From Diadema setosum (Eukaryota > Echinodermata > Echinoidea > Diadematoida > Diadematidae), in the NCBI RefSeq assembly GCF_964275005.1, contig NC_092688.1, forward strand, positions 47,795,748 through 47,859,747: a stretch of DNA of 64,000 nucleotides, given 5' to 3'. This document shows positions 12,701 through 25,515 of the stretch, in pieces. The position numbers and the translations under genes were made by a program. The notes below the pieces were generated by a model. The model ran no database searches. It saw only the letters and a list, made by a program, of their open reading frames with translations, and was not told the origin of the DNA. Within the stretch, counting starts at the first letter, position 1; each line of letters starts with the position of its first letter.

Positions 12701-12732
12701 TGGTGGAGTCTTCAACAGATGAGGAAGAGTAA
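6704..12732 (+). CDS. CENPS: CENPS / MHF1 histone-fold protein (five exons)
   Basis: Coding exons are 6704-6745, 9363-9486, 10504-10537, 11720-11786 and 12607-12732. They join in frame with GT-AG junctions and give 130 aa. CENP-S pairs with CENP-X as a histone-fold dimer. It works in the CENP-T-W-S-X complex at kinetochores and with FANCM at stalled replication forks. Visible family landmarks are RLKAAVHYT (residues 15-23), FSRQFISALAETTFKQ (about 39-54), FSEDLEAFAQHAKRTT (58-73) and DVKLLARRSSDLL (78-90); these align nearly residue for residue with human CENPS (138 aa). The start ATG sits in AACATGG and yields the usual acidic N-terminus. The C-terminal tail is basic then acidic and includes KRGRKPKP. 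Introns 1 and 4 are long, and intron 1 carries a multicopy repeat. The family call is firm; exon ends are inferred from splice consensus only. Confidence 0.95.
7749..9125 (+). repeat. AGCTCACCTGAGC-type interspersed repeat with about 325-bp internal units
   Basis: It opens with AGCTCACCTGAGCC and closes with a partly inverted CAGGTGAGCGCTAGACCC block. Inside, a unit beginning CATTTTCATCTTC, continuing AAACTTGGCAGGTAGCATCCCTA and ATGGGCACCATGCCCCACC, recurs with starts near 7833, 8157, 8484, 8818 and 8998. The spacing is about 324, 327, 334 and 180 bp, so the last unit is truncated. It lies entirely in CENPS intron 1. Diverged relatives are seen at about 51880-52420 and near 63585. It encodes nothing recognisable. 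Confidence 0.8.
10190..10395. repeat. Mariner-like MITE remnant in CENPS intron 3
   Basis: The left end TACTGTAAGACCAGATATTTTCGCG and the right end AACATTCCTCATTTTACAAT are imperfect inverted matches. Internal ATGAAATTTTCGCG-type words are repeated. The pattern resembles the better preserved element at 37027-37242. The ends are diverged and the boundaries approximate. Confidence 0.45.
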
Positions 12733-14167
12733 AGTGGAATGGACACTCTGACAGTTTGATGCCAATGAAATGGACATTCTGCATCGTGTGAGGCAAATGA
12801 TAAAGAGATGGAAGCACTGCAGTTGTCTACTGCTTTATGGACACATTTCTAAGCAGTGTTTCCCTTGACTTATCACCAGAAAAAGTATTTATCTTACAAC
12901 TGCCCTCAGTGGTGAATGTCTTTACAGGATCATTCTTTCATGCTGATGATACCAAAGTGGCAGTAATCTTGACTATATTATTGTTGTACCTGTTACATTG
13001 TACAGATTTCTAATTTTACATCCTGTGTCAAGTTTCATTATACAATTGCCTGTGAGAGCCAGTTGTTCCCAGTATATCTTACATTAGTGTTTTGTAGATG
13101 CAGAGAAATTTATGTGCAGTGCATACAGTTGTGTATTTTATATCTTTTTTCTCTGTAATGTATTCTTCTTGTAGCAAAACTCCATGTTACCAGTGAACCC
13201 CCTTTGGTATGTGAAAAAAAGAAGGGTTTCAAAAACACTTTAAACTACAAGGATACATACAATGTATATTGAACTTATGGGTAAGAAGTATATAAGTATT
13301 GTACAACAATGTCATAGCAAGTTTAATATATCAGTGTTCTTGATTATGAGAATCAACTCATTAAAGTATTTGTGTAGTCTGACAAATATACAGCACAAGG
13401 TTTAATTTTGTCCCATTACTTTCGAATGATACATACAATGTACTTCTTTTGTGTGTGCATTCCTTGTGAAATGTGATTTCAAGTTTAACTGTGACCAGGT
13501 TAAATGACATGAGTCAAATCAAAAGGACAAAATGTAGAGCTTTCAATAGTCCTACATAAACATAAGAAAGTTTTGACATTGTTAAGTTTCACATTTTCAG
13601 CAAATACATGTAGGGATATAGGTCCCAGCCACATGCAAATCAGGAGAGGATGTGATGTGATCATCAGACAACTCTCCCATTTGTTTGTACGCACACACAC
13701 ACACACACACACACACAAAATCACACTTTTTTACAATTGTACTATGGTTTATTTAAGAATTATGTTTTTGGGTGAGGATTAAGCAAATCTGCAAGCCCTT
13801 TCCCCCTTAAAGTCTTCGCAGCCCCAAGGTTTCTAGGGAGAATGCAATACACTGTAATTTGTTGCAAATGACACATATTTTTCTCTTAGCTTTAATTCCA
13901 GTGAATACTGTATTTCGTGAAGATTTGTGTTTAGTTCAATGAAAAAGATGCAAAGTGATGACATCACCTCTGTATGTGATCACAAGGTTGTAACTACACT
14001 TGTATGTGCAAAAACATGGGAAACCGTGGAATTCAATGTCCTTACTTTACGTCCAATTGAATGAAACTCTACCACTGTTTGTTTGATTTTACTCTGGTTT
14101 ACAATGTTTATAAATGCCCATGACATGGAATTGTACTTTCCTGGTTCTTTATTTCCATCAAAATTAT

Positions 14168-14388
14168 ATACAGTGCGCTCCCATTATGACAAAGTCCTCA
14201 GGACCAGCCATTTTCATTTGTTATAACGAAAGTTATACAATTTGTAGCCCCACAGTAAGGTATATAATGTACATATTATACAGCAGATGATAATCTTTTA
14301 CCTGAAGTTTTACTTGTTGTAATGAGTATTATTTTCATTATACATCGTGTAATTGTGTTTGTTATACATGTACTGGAGTGTACTGTAA
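14168..14388. repeat. TA-bounded inverted-repeat MITE
   Basis: The left end reads TACAGTGCGCTCCCATTATGAC and the right end reads CTGGAGTGTACTGTA. Internal matching arms include GTTATAACGAAAG and ATTTTCATTATAC. This layout (TACAGTGCGCTCCC with TA flanks) is that of a Tc1/mariner-type miniature element. The arms are diverged and the element is non-coding. Confidence 0.55.
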
Positions 14389-14423
14389 AGCATTAATCAT
14401 TTGTTGTATGGTACAAATTTAAT

Positions 14424-14596
14424 ACCAGAAATCCATTTCATAGAAAGTTGCATTATTAACAACTCTTGCTGCAATATATAGCAAGTGTCATGGTTGTGAC
14501 AAGAATGCTCCTTCCTGATTGGCTGTAGCTTCAAGAAGTTGCTACTATAGCAAGACTTGCTTTCCCAACATCTTTCATGAAATGGGACCCTGATGA
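14424..14596. repeat. Diverged palindromic MITE (TTTCATGAAA ends)
   Basis: The left part carries ATTTCATAGAAAG and the right part CTTTCATGAAATGGG. The internal words AACTCTTGCTGCAATATATAGCAAG and CTTGCTATAGTAGCAAC are partly inverted matches. It resembles a decayed relative of the palindrome at 5962-6130, with which it shares the CATTTCATGAA termini. Boundaries are approximate. Confidence 0.45.
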
Positions 14597-17500
14597 GTAA
14601 TATTTTGCAGACAAATTTTTGACTCTTTGACAGTAATGGCAAAAAAAAAAAAAAAAAATGAAGAGAGGCTACAAGAAACCAACATGCCTGTAGGGAGTAA
14701 AAAAAAATCATACTTTATTGGCCAAATTTGTAAATCTATGAGTTTAACATAAAACTAAAGCAATTTAAACTAACTTCATGTTTATGCTCAATATTTGAAT
14801 GGCATACAAGACTGAATGCATGCACACACACACTTGTCACAAAAGAGGCACATTTTGGTGCCTTGGGGTAATGATAGGAAAGGTCTATGATACAGTACTT
14901 GTACATGTAGTTGTACACTGTAACTGCTCCATAAAATGGTCTGCTCTTTTACAGTTCTCTTACTGTGTATTGAATGACAGGGGTGATCTATAGCAATTTC
15001 TCAGTAATATTGTGGTATACAGTGCTACTGAGAGGGAATTCCATGTCCCAACACTTTCTGTCAAAAACAGAACAAGAAAAATTGAGAAGTGTGGCATTAC
15101 AAGCTGGATGACAGCGCACATTGAAAGAACCACTGGTTGAAGGCACTCCTACAGATTATGCCTTTGTTTGTACTATGCTTGCTAGAAGAAATGGAGGTAC
15201 AGCGCAAGATTTGACGAAAATAAATTCACAACTGTATCGTATCAAAAATGCTGGGGAATGGAATACATTTATGATCTTGAGAACAGCATGCTTGATTATT
15301 ATTGTACAGAACACTCCTCTTGATTGAACCAAAGAAAAGGGATAATGTAACTCTGACTTCAATAACATTTATCTTGATATAAAATGTATGTAGAGGAACA
15401 CACATGTGGTTCAGTGTAAAATAAAGAGTAATTGTTCAACATGCATCAGAATCGTGCATCATGCCACTGTATGCCAGCAATCTTGCCTGGAAGTACAGTA
15501 AAAGTACAACAACCCTGTAGTTTGCTCGTGTTATATATGGGTTTGTCTGTCAGATGAGATATAATGCATGCCAAAATTATGAAAATACACTTTACTACAC
15601 TGGTACATACATGTTGCACTAAAGGCTTCTAATTAATTTCATAGAGACATCCTCAAGTCACTGATCTTTTGTTTGTTTGTTTGTTTTTGTTTTTGTTTTT
15701 GCTAATGGGATTGAAGGCAATTTATTTTTCAAGAATCAAAAGGCATACGAGACAGTACCAGAATCTTAACTCAGATTTGAACATTTTATCCTCTCCCCTT
15801 ACAAAATGTATTTTGTACATATTGTCCATGTACCCATATCATACAGTGGAGTAGTACAAATGTACAATGTACACTGTGTACAGGATACTCTAATGTCCCT
15901 GGCATGACAAAACCTTGTTTCTCAAAAATCATGTATTTTTAAGAGAGTAAGAACAATATCTCATTTCAACATAAGTTTCATGAAATAATACATTGTAACA
16001 TCAATGTTGATGTCAGATAATGGATATATGTAAATGTTGTTTGGATTACACTTTTAAACTCACATCAGTATTTCTAATACAATGTACATGTACGTTGTAA
16101 ATTCAAAATTGAGTTAGGAGATTTTTGAACACAGTTTATATGTACTTGCCAACTGAGATACATGTACAAGGTCTTGTCACCCTGGGGGCAATACGCTACA
16201 AAAAGTTTTGTACGGTACAGTGCATGATTTAACGCCGAGTTCAGTCAAGTTATTACTGCACTCTTTGCACAGTTTATTCTCAATCATAGAGGTGGAAATC
16301 TCTCACACTGCCCAGTTGAAACGTGTGACTTCTACACGATGGACATGAATGCACTAATACTCAGTACATGTAATACAATCTGCAGGGCCCTACATGCATC
16401 AATTGGAATTAGCACTGAGCCTGCTTGTAAGTGGCTTGTGAAAATGTCTTTTATACATGATGGAAGCAGTGTCAAAATCCTTGAAGACCAGTCAAGATTA
16501 CATAATGAAAATGGGTAAAATTAACACGACATGCTTTTGAAAACACATCCTTGTTACATTTACTGTACATCAATACAGTACATTTATTTATGTCGTGCAA
16601 TGATTAAGGAATCAAACATCTTTAATACATGTACGCATAACATTCTGTCAAGTTAGTTTGGAAACCATAATTTAGCAGAGGGCACACACCAATGTATGAA
16701 ATGACTTGTAAATACACACCAAGTCCTACTAAATGTATGTAGTTTTGTAAAACATCAACACTGTAAAGTGGAGTTCATAATATCTGCATATTGATAACAA
16801 AAGTACATCATCTTTGAACTTTCAAGAACTGCATGGAACTCTTCCATCTAAGCATTTCTTTCTGGTGACATGGACTTCTTGCAACACGACTAAAAAGACA
16901 ACTTGCCACATTTAAGGCAGTGACACAACATTTTACACCATATATGTTGAACACAACTAGATGCTTTCGAGCAATATAGTCTGTTCTTGTCATCTATACC
17001 CACTGAACATTAATACATGGTGTCTGAAATGAATTGTTCTCTCATTTTTTCGTGAAGATATAAAATGGGCTTCAAGTCTTGTGTGCAAAACTGCTTGAAG
17101 AATGCCTCACAGCACTGCCTGCTCAGGATCACATGATCAGCTACAGCAAAATATCCCTGACCATCATCAGGTGGTCAAAAATGGCAGCTGTGCTGATTTA
17201 TGCATGCAAATTGGCACTAAATTTGCTTCTTCAAATCCATAGCATTTTAATAGTCGTATATGCTGTAGAGATAAAATGACAACAATCGTAGGAATATTGT
17301 AAAAAATATCAAGTGTAAAATGACACATGGTAAATTTCATCAATCAATCAACATGATTCAATACATTGTACTTCAATCCAATTGAGAGATTCAAGCAACT
17401 ACAGTCGTTCAAGTGACAGAACTTTGAGAAATGCTTTGCAGACTGATGAATGTACCTGCTAGTACCAACAACTGATATACATGTACTCTGAAAGCAAATT

Positions 17501-18347
17501 CAGATTAGAATTTTGAATTACATGTACCAATCACAGAAAGATCCATCTGAAATACTGACATCTAAATCTAGAATATGATTTTTTTGTGTGTGTGCTGCAT
17601 AGGAATACTAGTGTTATATTTAGTTAATTAGGTATGAAATCAAAATGGTTCATAAAAAAACTACAATCCAGATCCCCATAGAATGCAGTGATCTTTTATT
17701 TTTTTTCAGGCCCATAACTAGAATTTTTATGGGGGGGGGGGGGGGGTTCAAAATTGGAAATAATGGACCTTTCTGAGGAAGTTAACCCTAATCAGGCCGG
17801 GCTTTTTTGGCTATGCTAAAACCGGAGGGGGGGCATGCGTGACACCCACATCGTGATCTACGAGATTGTGTCCCAAGATTTTTTGAAACAATCAATTTCT
17901 TATTTTAATTAATTAATCATGCAAATTAAGCACCAAGATCATATTTTAGCCTGATTAAAAGCATTGAGAGTCTAATTTTTGGTATGTGTATCTGTTTTAA
18001 CATATTCAACAATGGTTGAATCACAAAAACTTCAAAAAGTCATTTAATTTCTTATGTATTTTATTGTTTTTGGAATTTCTTATGTATTTCTTTGTTTTTC
18101 GACTTTTGTAGGTCTACTTATATTCTGCTCTTCACCATTAAATGGCAGTGGTTTTTACTATTGTGTAAGACAAAGTACAGAATGCTGTGCTTCATCTTAT
18201 TTTGGGTCAGCAGCAAGGCAAAACACTGTGTGATTTTCTTGGGAGTCCTACATGGCACAAAATATTTGTTCCTCATCAAAAGCTTAAGCCAAAGCCATCA
18301 ATTCTGTTCATCTGACTCCTCTGATCCATAACATGATGTAAGGGTGC

Positions 18348-18769
18348 TTAAAGGAGTATTCTAGATGATTTTCATAATTTCACATTATAAATCGACAGCT
18401 CCATGTACTGTATAGACCTGTGGAATTTATTGTGGTCTTTGAGCAGAGAAACTAATACTCTGAAAAATCTTAACAAAATAGGAGCCTCATGTATTTTAGA
18501 AATGTAGCAGTGTAATTCCATTACAATACTGCTTGATTGACAAGTTCACCTGTGTAGCATACCTTCTTCTTTTGTTCTGTTTCCTTGAGCCCCCACTCAT
18601 GCATTCAAATGTTGTCATCATCCTTGTTCATTGCAATTTGCTACATATTTTGAATACATTCTTATTCCTCATCCCAATCACTATAAATTCTGAAACTCTG
18701 TACTCAGCATAGGTAATTTATCGTTGTTCAAATGTAAAAATCTGAAAATCATCTGGAGGTCTCCTTTAA
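18348..18769. repeat. TTAA-bounded inverted-repeat MITE
   Basis: The left end is TTAA-AGGAGTATTCTAGATGATTTTCA and the right end is TGAAAATCATCTGGAGGTCTCCT-TTAA. The terminal inverted repeats cover about 25 bp with one small indel. The central part is not clearly palindromic. The TTAA-AGG termini are shared with the elements at 1007, 33855 and 39599. Confidence 0.75.
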
Positions 18770-19369
18770 AATGTAATGTAACACTGTGATAATTCTATGA
18801 ATCACACCTGGGTCTACCTCTGTACTGAGATCCTAATCCATGCTAGGCAGGGAGGACCAGGGATTTCATATAAACCAAAAGTGACATTTCCACTGCTACC
18901 CCTTTTCACACATTTGAAGCATTTCTCCTGCCTCATCAATACAAGGCAATGTCAGTCAACATTCTCACAAAACTAGTTTCAGACATTTTTTACACTGTAA
19001 AGTGAACAATGTAGACATTATTTTCTACAGGTACAAGAAGAGGAAGTACTGGTGCTATTCTCCTCGGCACAGATGTATTTTCACAACTGGTCTCAAAATT
19101 CTCATTACAGGGGTAACCTGTCAGGTCTGTCTTATAAATACAAAGCTTCAATGCATAAACTAGATATATCGCTATGGCTACTGATATGCCTCCGCCATAA
19201 TGCATGGTTCTCTTAACAGGTCTATAGTACAATGTCTTGACAATGTGTGATGACAGTTTCACACAAGTGGCAAAATATTAAAATGACAGGTTTGACACAA
19301 ATGTGCTGAATGTTCCCTTTCCTAGAACTAGGTTCAATTGGATGAATGATTAAAATGTCAGAGTGCAGG

Positions 19370-20182
19370 TATTTGGGGAACTGATGATTTTTACTTGACT
19401 TTTGACCCTTTTATAAGTTTATGCATTGAGTAATTTTCAAGGTATTGAGAAAAAGCATAATTTCAGTATCAAATGGGAAAATAGCATTATCTAGACCTGG
19501 CCTTTGACCTTTGACCTCACAGTTCCAAAGAGAATCACTGTTAGGTTGAACATGCATAAATATGTAAGTTTCATGATACCTTGAGTTACTTTCGAGATAT
19601 GGAGGAAAAAGTGCAATTTAGCACTTTCACTTGACCTTTTACCTTTTGACCTTTGACCTTTCGGCAAGAAACTTCCCCAAAAATATATATTGGGTAATAC
19701 ATGCCATACATCAATTTAAAAAAAAAACAAACCTTCAGGCATATTGCATTTTAAGGAAAGTACTGATATTTTGAGGAGTTGACCTTGACCTTTGACCCCC
19801 CTGACCTTTGACCCATGACCCCCAACTTTCCTAGATAATCATTGCCCATCGGTACAAGCATATATACTAAGTTCCATGAAGATACCTTGAACCATTTGCG
19901 AGATATGGAGAAAAACGTGAAATTTCAAATTTTTTTTTCACAAAATAACCTGTGACCTTTGACCTTTGACCCAGTGACCCTAAAATCCACACAAAGTATT
20001 ATCCCCCAAGGATATACCCTCATACCAAGTTTGATGTAAAACCACCACACGGTTCTTGAGATATCGACAAAAACAAAACGGGACGGACGGACGTACGGAT
20101 GGACGTACGGACGGACGGACGGACGGACGGACGGACGACCCGAAAACATAATGCCTCCGGCCACTTCGTTGCGGAGGCATAA
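19370..20182 (+). repeat. TGACCTTTGACC-rich interspersed repeat ending in GGACGGAC and GGAGGCATAA
   Basis: Repeated modules of the form 'long Pu/Py spacer, GATACCTTGA..TTGCGAGATATGGAGAAAAA, TTTGACCTTTGACC' recur near 19440, 19570, 19690, 19870 and 20030. The element ends with a (GGAC)n run at about 20081-20138, then CCCGAAAACATAATGCCTCCGGCC and GCGGAGGCATAA. It lies just downstream of the CD2BP2 stop codon (minus strand). There is no coding capacity; the Pro-Ser-Val frames come from the GGAC run. Confidence 0.75.
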
Positions 20183-20419
20183 AAAGGATGTCTTCAGTGG
20201 TTACAGTCCTTTCATCCCTTGTTGCGTAATGCAAGATTATCTCAGTTGTGACCTGTGATGCATGATTTATTTTTTTTTTCAGAAGTACCTGCTTCTAATA
20301 AAGTCCAAGCTCTTGATGCATTCTCAGGAAAAGATAAAGAAGCATATAAAAAAACACAACAGGCATAGATCCTTAAGGGAAGCCTATGAACTTTGAAGCG
20401 TTCCTTTAGGAGCAAATCT

Positions 20420-23400
20420 TCACACATAGAGACTGAAGTCGATCCGTCGGGAGCTGTAGAAATTCTGACCAGACCCCACTTTCCGCACCCAAATGCCATC
20501 TTTGAAGTAGTCCTGCTCAGACCAATCCTGCATCTGTTGGCTCTGGTATGGTCCATATATTTCGGCATCATCCGTGTTTTCCCATTTGTACTCCCAGTAG
20601 ACGAGATCTGGGTCAAGTTCCCCTTTGTCGGCACCATTGGTTTCATCTGTGAATGATGTACACAAAGTTTGCTTTATAAAGAGAGAAATATTGCACTTGG
20701 TAGGAAGTGAAATCTAGCTACGTTACTGTATTCTTACAATGACATGACAAGGGTACATGCATCTCACTGCCGACGCCAGGTTTTTAAAAGTGTGTGTGAG
20801 TGTGTGTGTGTGTGTGGAGGGGAGGTACAATGTAGTTTATATTTCTGGTGCCAATTCCAGCTAACAGCTATCAGCTAACAAGCCAAAAAAGAAAAAAAAA
20901 AGACCTTCACTGACATTTTCCGGTGTCACTTCAACATTTCTTCAGCTAACATGCAAAAATACAAAACAAAACAAAAAAAAAGAGAAAAAACAAGGCCTTC
21001 AGTACAACTTTCTGATGCCACTTCCAGGTATCTTCAGCTGACGAGCAAAAAACAGAAAGGCTGTACCCGCGCTCCCACTTCAAGGTTTCATTGCCTGGCC
21101 AAAAAACAAACAAAACAACAACAACAACAACAACTTGCAATCAGCAAAAGCCTAATCACATTCTATTTTTATTTTCTTGTGCCACTTCCGCGGCAAAAAA
21201 AGAGGGGGCACAAAGTGGTTACACCCTATATACGTATTCCTATATATTATGGAGAGAAAAAAAGTGCCCTCTAAAAAAAGGCAAAAACACTGTCCCTCAA
21301 ATACAACTTACAAGGTAGGTTCCCTGTGTGAGAGAGTAACAACTTGCGCATGTAAAAGATCCCGCTTCATTCATTCATTGTAAAGAACTGGGTGCATAAC
21401 CCTATGAAGTGTTTTGCTTCGTATCCAACTAGACCTCATGAAACTATGAAGTGTTTTGCTTCGTATCCAACTAGACCTCATGAAAGACCAGCTAGTGCAG
21501 CTGAATATGGGCTATCAAGCCATCTAGATGGCAAAATGAAACAAACAATCAAACTAACAGACTGCATCCTACCTGCTTTGCTTGTATTTGTTGTTAACTT
21601 CTTATCATCCACTTCCTCTGCAAACATGTCAAACTCTGCTTCCTTCTTGGCAGCCTTAGCCTCCTCATCCTGCTTCAGAATATGATGGATCTTCTCATAC
21701 GTGTACTGATACATGTCAAAGTGTCCCCTTGCTACTAGCTCATCTACAAGGTCTGTCAGTTTCAACATATTTGCTTTACTCTCAGCTGTTACCTCCTCAG
21801 ATTCAGAGTCTTTAAGTTTCTGCGCTTTCCTTTGAGCTACTGAGCCCATCTTTTTCTTTCCACCACCAAGCCTCTGCATCGCCTTGGTGACGCTCTCTCC
21901 CTCCTTCATGTAACCAAGCATCTCTCGCATTACTTCAACTTCGGGCCTGGTAGGAACAGCCTCTCCATCGCTTTCATCATCAGCATCCGCTCCCTTGTCC
22001 TGTCGCTTGAGGGCATTCTCCTCCTCCAGTCGATCCCAGTCAATATTCTCCAGCCATTCATCCCTGACATCATCCGTCTTCTTCTCATGATAGTTGCCAT
22101 CCTTGTCAAAGTGACCCTCTGACATCTCCTGCTTGAGGTTGAAGGGCGTCAGCTTCACATCATCTTCCAAGTCAAGAGCCTCATCTTCCGCCCCTAATTG
22201 AGACAATAGCAAATCAATTCTTTAACATCCTGTTTTACCTGACAATGCTCATCAATGATGTAATTGCAAAGATTCACTTTATTCAACAAAATGCCTTTTT
22301 GATGGATGATATTTTATTAAGTATCCAAAAATATCAAACCACCATCTGTATCATGCTGGAGTTAACTCTTTATATGCCACATTCGCAACCTTGACACAAT
22401 CTATGGTGTGCCAACTTCGCATATTCTGCTCAAATGCACAACACCGCCCAAAGTGATTGAAAAATCGCCAAATGCTGCAATGCAATGATAGCGTTTCTCA
22501 CGATTGCATTCCTGTCACATGTAGATTGCATTGCACTTTCATGTGTTGGTTAACTGTAAAGGGTTGTTCCTTACTGGATTTGCAAGTAAATTCATTTCTC
22601 AAGTTTCTTTTACTCTTTTGTATGCAAAAGTCATGCCTCTACAATAATGTACAGTAGCTACTGGTCATTTGAAAAATAAGCAATCATAGATTTGCCATAC
22701 AATTTACATCAAAGCAAAGCTTGGCATTTTCTTTACATCTTTGCTCATTTCATGTCCAGGGTAACAAAAATCTGTAAAAGTTGCACAGATTTGTAAATCA
22801 GAATGTTTTCCGAAAGCATAACTACATTGCTGTCTCAGAATAATGTGGCACACAGGGGGTTTATATACCATGGCATAAAGAGTTGGGAAACAATAAAAAT
22901 ATTGATTTTGCAAGAGTAATTCACTCTCCCATGTTTGCTATGAAAGCATGTCAGATTTTATTTCTTTTTTGAAGCGTAAAAGACGAAAATGATTATAACT
23001 TTCAGTGCAGCAAATACAAACACATTATGCAATACCTAGCTACAAACCAAATAAAAAACCAGACATCATGTAACTGAATTTAGTTATGGTATAGCTCCTT
23101 GGAGCTGCAAGAGGCACCTCTTCAAGTATCAAGTGAGTACTACATTTAAAGAAAGTGGCAAATTTCTTTTTCTGTAATCAAGTGAAGACACAAAAAATAA
23201 AATGGGAAATTTCAAGTCTCAACCCTTTGTTGCTTACCCTCAACTTCATCCTCATGCATCTCATAGGCTGCAACCTCATCCACCTTGTCCTCTTCATCAC
23301 TATCCAGTGAATGCTTGTCCTTAAAAGTCTTCAGTCTCTTCGTGTCTGTCACACCAGGTTCTCCTGTGCTCTTTTCACTCTGGTCACTTTGGTCAAATCG

Positions 23401-23427
23401 TACCTTTCTCTTCATTTTCTCTGCCAT
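20420..23427 (-). CDS. CD2BP2: CD2BP2 (U5-52K / Lin1), GYF-domain spliceosome assembly factor
   Basis: Coding exons on the minus strand are 23238-23427, 21573-22193 and 20420-20646. They join in frame and give 345 aa (human CD2BP2 is 341 aa). The protein is the U5 snRNP-associated 52K factor, present in U5 particles but lost from the active tri-snRNP, and its GYF domain binds proline-rich ligands. Landmarks in order: [21 protein letters not shown] (39-48), [21 protein letters not shown] and [12 protein letters not shown] (hallmarks of the Lin1/CD2BP2 family), a low-complexity charged middle with MVARGHF-like [18 protein letters not shown], and the C-terminal GYF domain with [23 protein letters not shown], ending RIDFSLYV (human RIDFDLYT). 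A probable 3' splice site 14 nt before the ATG implies a 5' UTR intron. Function and identity are firm. Confidence 0.96.
20860..21300. repeat. Degenerate A-rich tandem repeat in CD2BP2 intron 2
   Basis: Three or four loose copies of a unit of about 80 bp follow one another: CTTCAGCTAACA/GAGCAAAAA, an A-rich stretch, GGCCTTCAGTACAACTTTC, then GATGCCACTTCCAGG. A (CAA)n run sits at about 21111-21134. It is intronic and produces lysine-rich false frames. Confidence 0.5.
21402..21485. repeat. Perfect 42-bp tandem duplication in CD2BP2 intron 2
   Basis: Two directly adjacent copies (21402-21443 and 21444-21485) begin CTATGAAGTGTTTTGCTTCG and are identical. The lack of differences implies a recent duplication or copy-number variation. 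It lies about 90 bp from the 5' splice site of the intron (minus strand). Confidence 0.85.
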
Positions 23428-25515
23428 TGTAGCGTCTCCACTTCAAAAAGAAAAAAGACAAAAAGTGGGGAATAAATAATTAGAATACATTTTATATTAA
23501 AACTCTACATAATCAAAGTAAAGGATCTCAATTGCTAATGAATCACAGACACAGTGCAGCAGAGACTCCAACCCCAAGCACCTTCTGATCTGATGATTCT
23601 CCCACCTGAAACCCCTACTGTCCTAGCAAACTGGAGACTCCAACTTGATGTGCGCAAAGTGTAACGTCCCTTGAGGCCAGGGTCCAGGGCCCTGAAGCTC
23701 TAGTGTTCTAGAAGCTCTCTTGTGCTATCTCAGGTTTATTTTTCAACATGCGCTGGCACTAAGTAATTCAATGATTCAAATCACATAGTTTGGCTCAATA
23801 AAGCTTCATTTCATATACAGTATCATATGGCAATGCAGAAGTCACATGACGCTCCACCCTGAGTCCCCTTGGATATGAAAATTCAATTCCAGATTTTATA
23901 CAGGTGTTTGGGCTGAAAAAAGATCATTTCCTGTGAGATAAAATACATCTTATTCTTAAGTGGGAGAAACAGAGCCAGGGTGGGAGAAATTAAATATCAG
24001 GTGGGAAAATCATGGGAGATTTTGCGAAAATGGGCTTTTGGTGGGAGATCTCCCATCGAAAGCGGGAGTGCTAGAGTTTCTGGTGCAGAGCAGAGTGCTG
24101 AGGCCATGAGGCAAAGGCATACTTGCCAACTCTACCGCTTTGGGCGGTAGACTACCGCTTTTTAGAGGTTTTGACCGGCTACCGATTTTCTCTTCTGATC
24201 TACCGATTTTGTAGCAAACCTACCATAAAATGAAATGGAAGTCATATTTTCCCTTCATTGTGCATTGATTCCCTAAAATAAGCTAGTAATTAGAATACTA
24301 ATAATAATTTCAAGGAACTTGTTCCTCAAAAACGCCATATTTAGCCTTCTAATATGCACACATGTATGCACACTGCAGTGGCGCACTAGTCTCTATCAAG
24401 ACTATACTGTACACGTGTACGTGTAGCTAGAACCACGCGTAATAGTAATGTTTTGGTAGCTCATGTTCTGCAAGAGTGAATGCTAAGAATGGAAACCCTC
24501 CCAAACACTGCAGAAGAGAGCAAAATCTGCCATGTACAGGAATCTCACAGCCAGGTCATCTGCTAATTAATTTAGATTTGGTGAGGGCAACATTATGTCT
24601 TATTCATCAAACTAGCTCCACAATAGAAAGTACACTATAAGGGGATAAATTATTTGCAAATATGTTTGATTACTTTTTCACATATGCTTAGCCTACAAAA
24701 GTTATTTACCAATATGTCTGATTTTATTTTTATATGCATATAGTCTACAAAATAGTTCATAGATTTACATGGATTATATGTTTTTTTATCAATACCAAGA
24801 ACCCTATAAAAAGGTTAAAAAGCATGCACCAAATCTCATATTTTGATATTGAAAAACAAAAAAAAGTCCACACCGTGGGAGGGGGGACACCACCCTCCCC
24901 CCCCCCCCCCCTCGCGCTCGGGCTTGGTCGCTTTGCTACCTCGCAAAATCTAACCTCTTCAGGTTTTCAAAATGTTGGAAAGTATGCAAAGGCAGTGCCC
25001 ATGTCTGTAATTATGTAATGCAACAATGAGGTTAGTTCTGCAATCCTGTACAGTGCATTTTATGCACCACCCATACTAGCCATAGACATACATGTAGTCC
25101 CAACTGCAACACAACAGCCTTCAAAAGTTTTGATGTTTGGCAAAAAGTCTGCATTCATTTTTACTTGTCTAATGCACTTGTTACCAGTCAAAGTACACAA
25201 CAAGTAACATTAACGTTAGGCCTACCAGTAAATTTAGTTGAATTAGAAATTTATGAGAATGTGATAGGCCTAAGTTATGTGTTTTCTAATTAGATTCTAC
25301 TACTAACGTTACTTAGTAGTTACTACGTGCTAGTAGACTGTGGACACTGTTTCAGTCTACTTTTCGTAGAATTTCTACTTGTTGGAAACTGGTGTTTACA
25401 TTGACTATTGCATTGTTAGTTCAGTTCGTTCGTAATGTTAGTTGTACAAACATTTGACTAGGACGTTTCGTTATAGTTAACGTTTGGAGTCCCACTGCTG
25501 CACTGCAGCAGTGGG

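Larger units (their letters stand above)
12733..18347. other. CENPS 3' flank and intergenic DNA
   Basis: The first part must contain the CENPS 3' UTR, but no AATAAA clearly marks its end. ATTAAA at about 13360 and AATAAA near 15421 are candidates only. A CA microsatellite lies at 13692-13717 and an A run at 14641-14658. Two miniature elements are listed separately. A G run follows 17730. Open frames in this stretch are short and look non-coding. I see no further gene. Confidence 0.45.

Noticed and set aside
19925-20234. Frames with repeated Arg-Pro-Ser-Val residues
   Set aside because: Artefact of the (GGAC)n run at the end of an interspersed repeat.
20242-20656. Long open frames of 134 aa (minus) and 87 aa (plus) over the CD2BP2 last exon
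   Set aside because: They are other-frame shadows of the GYF-domain exon, which has unambiguous homology in a different frame.
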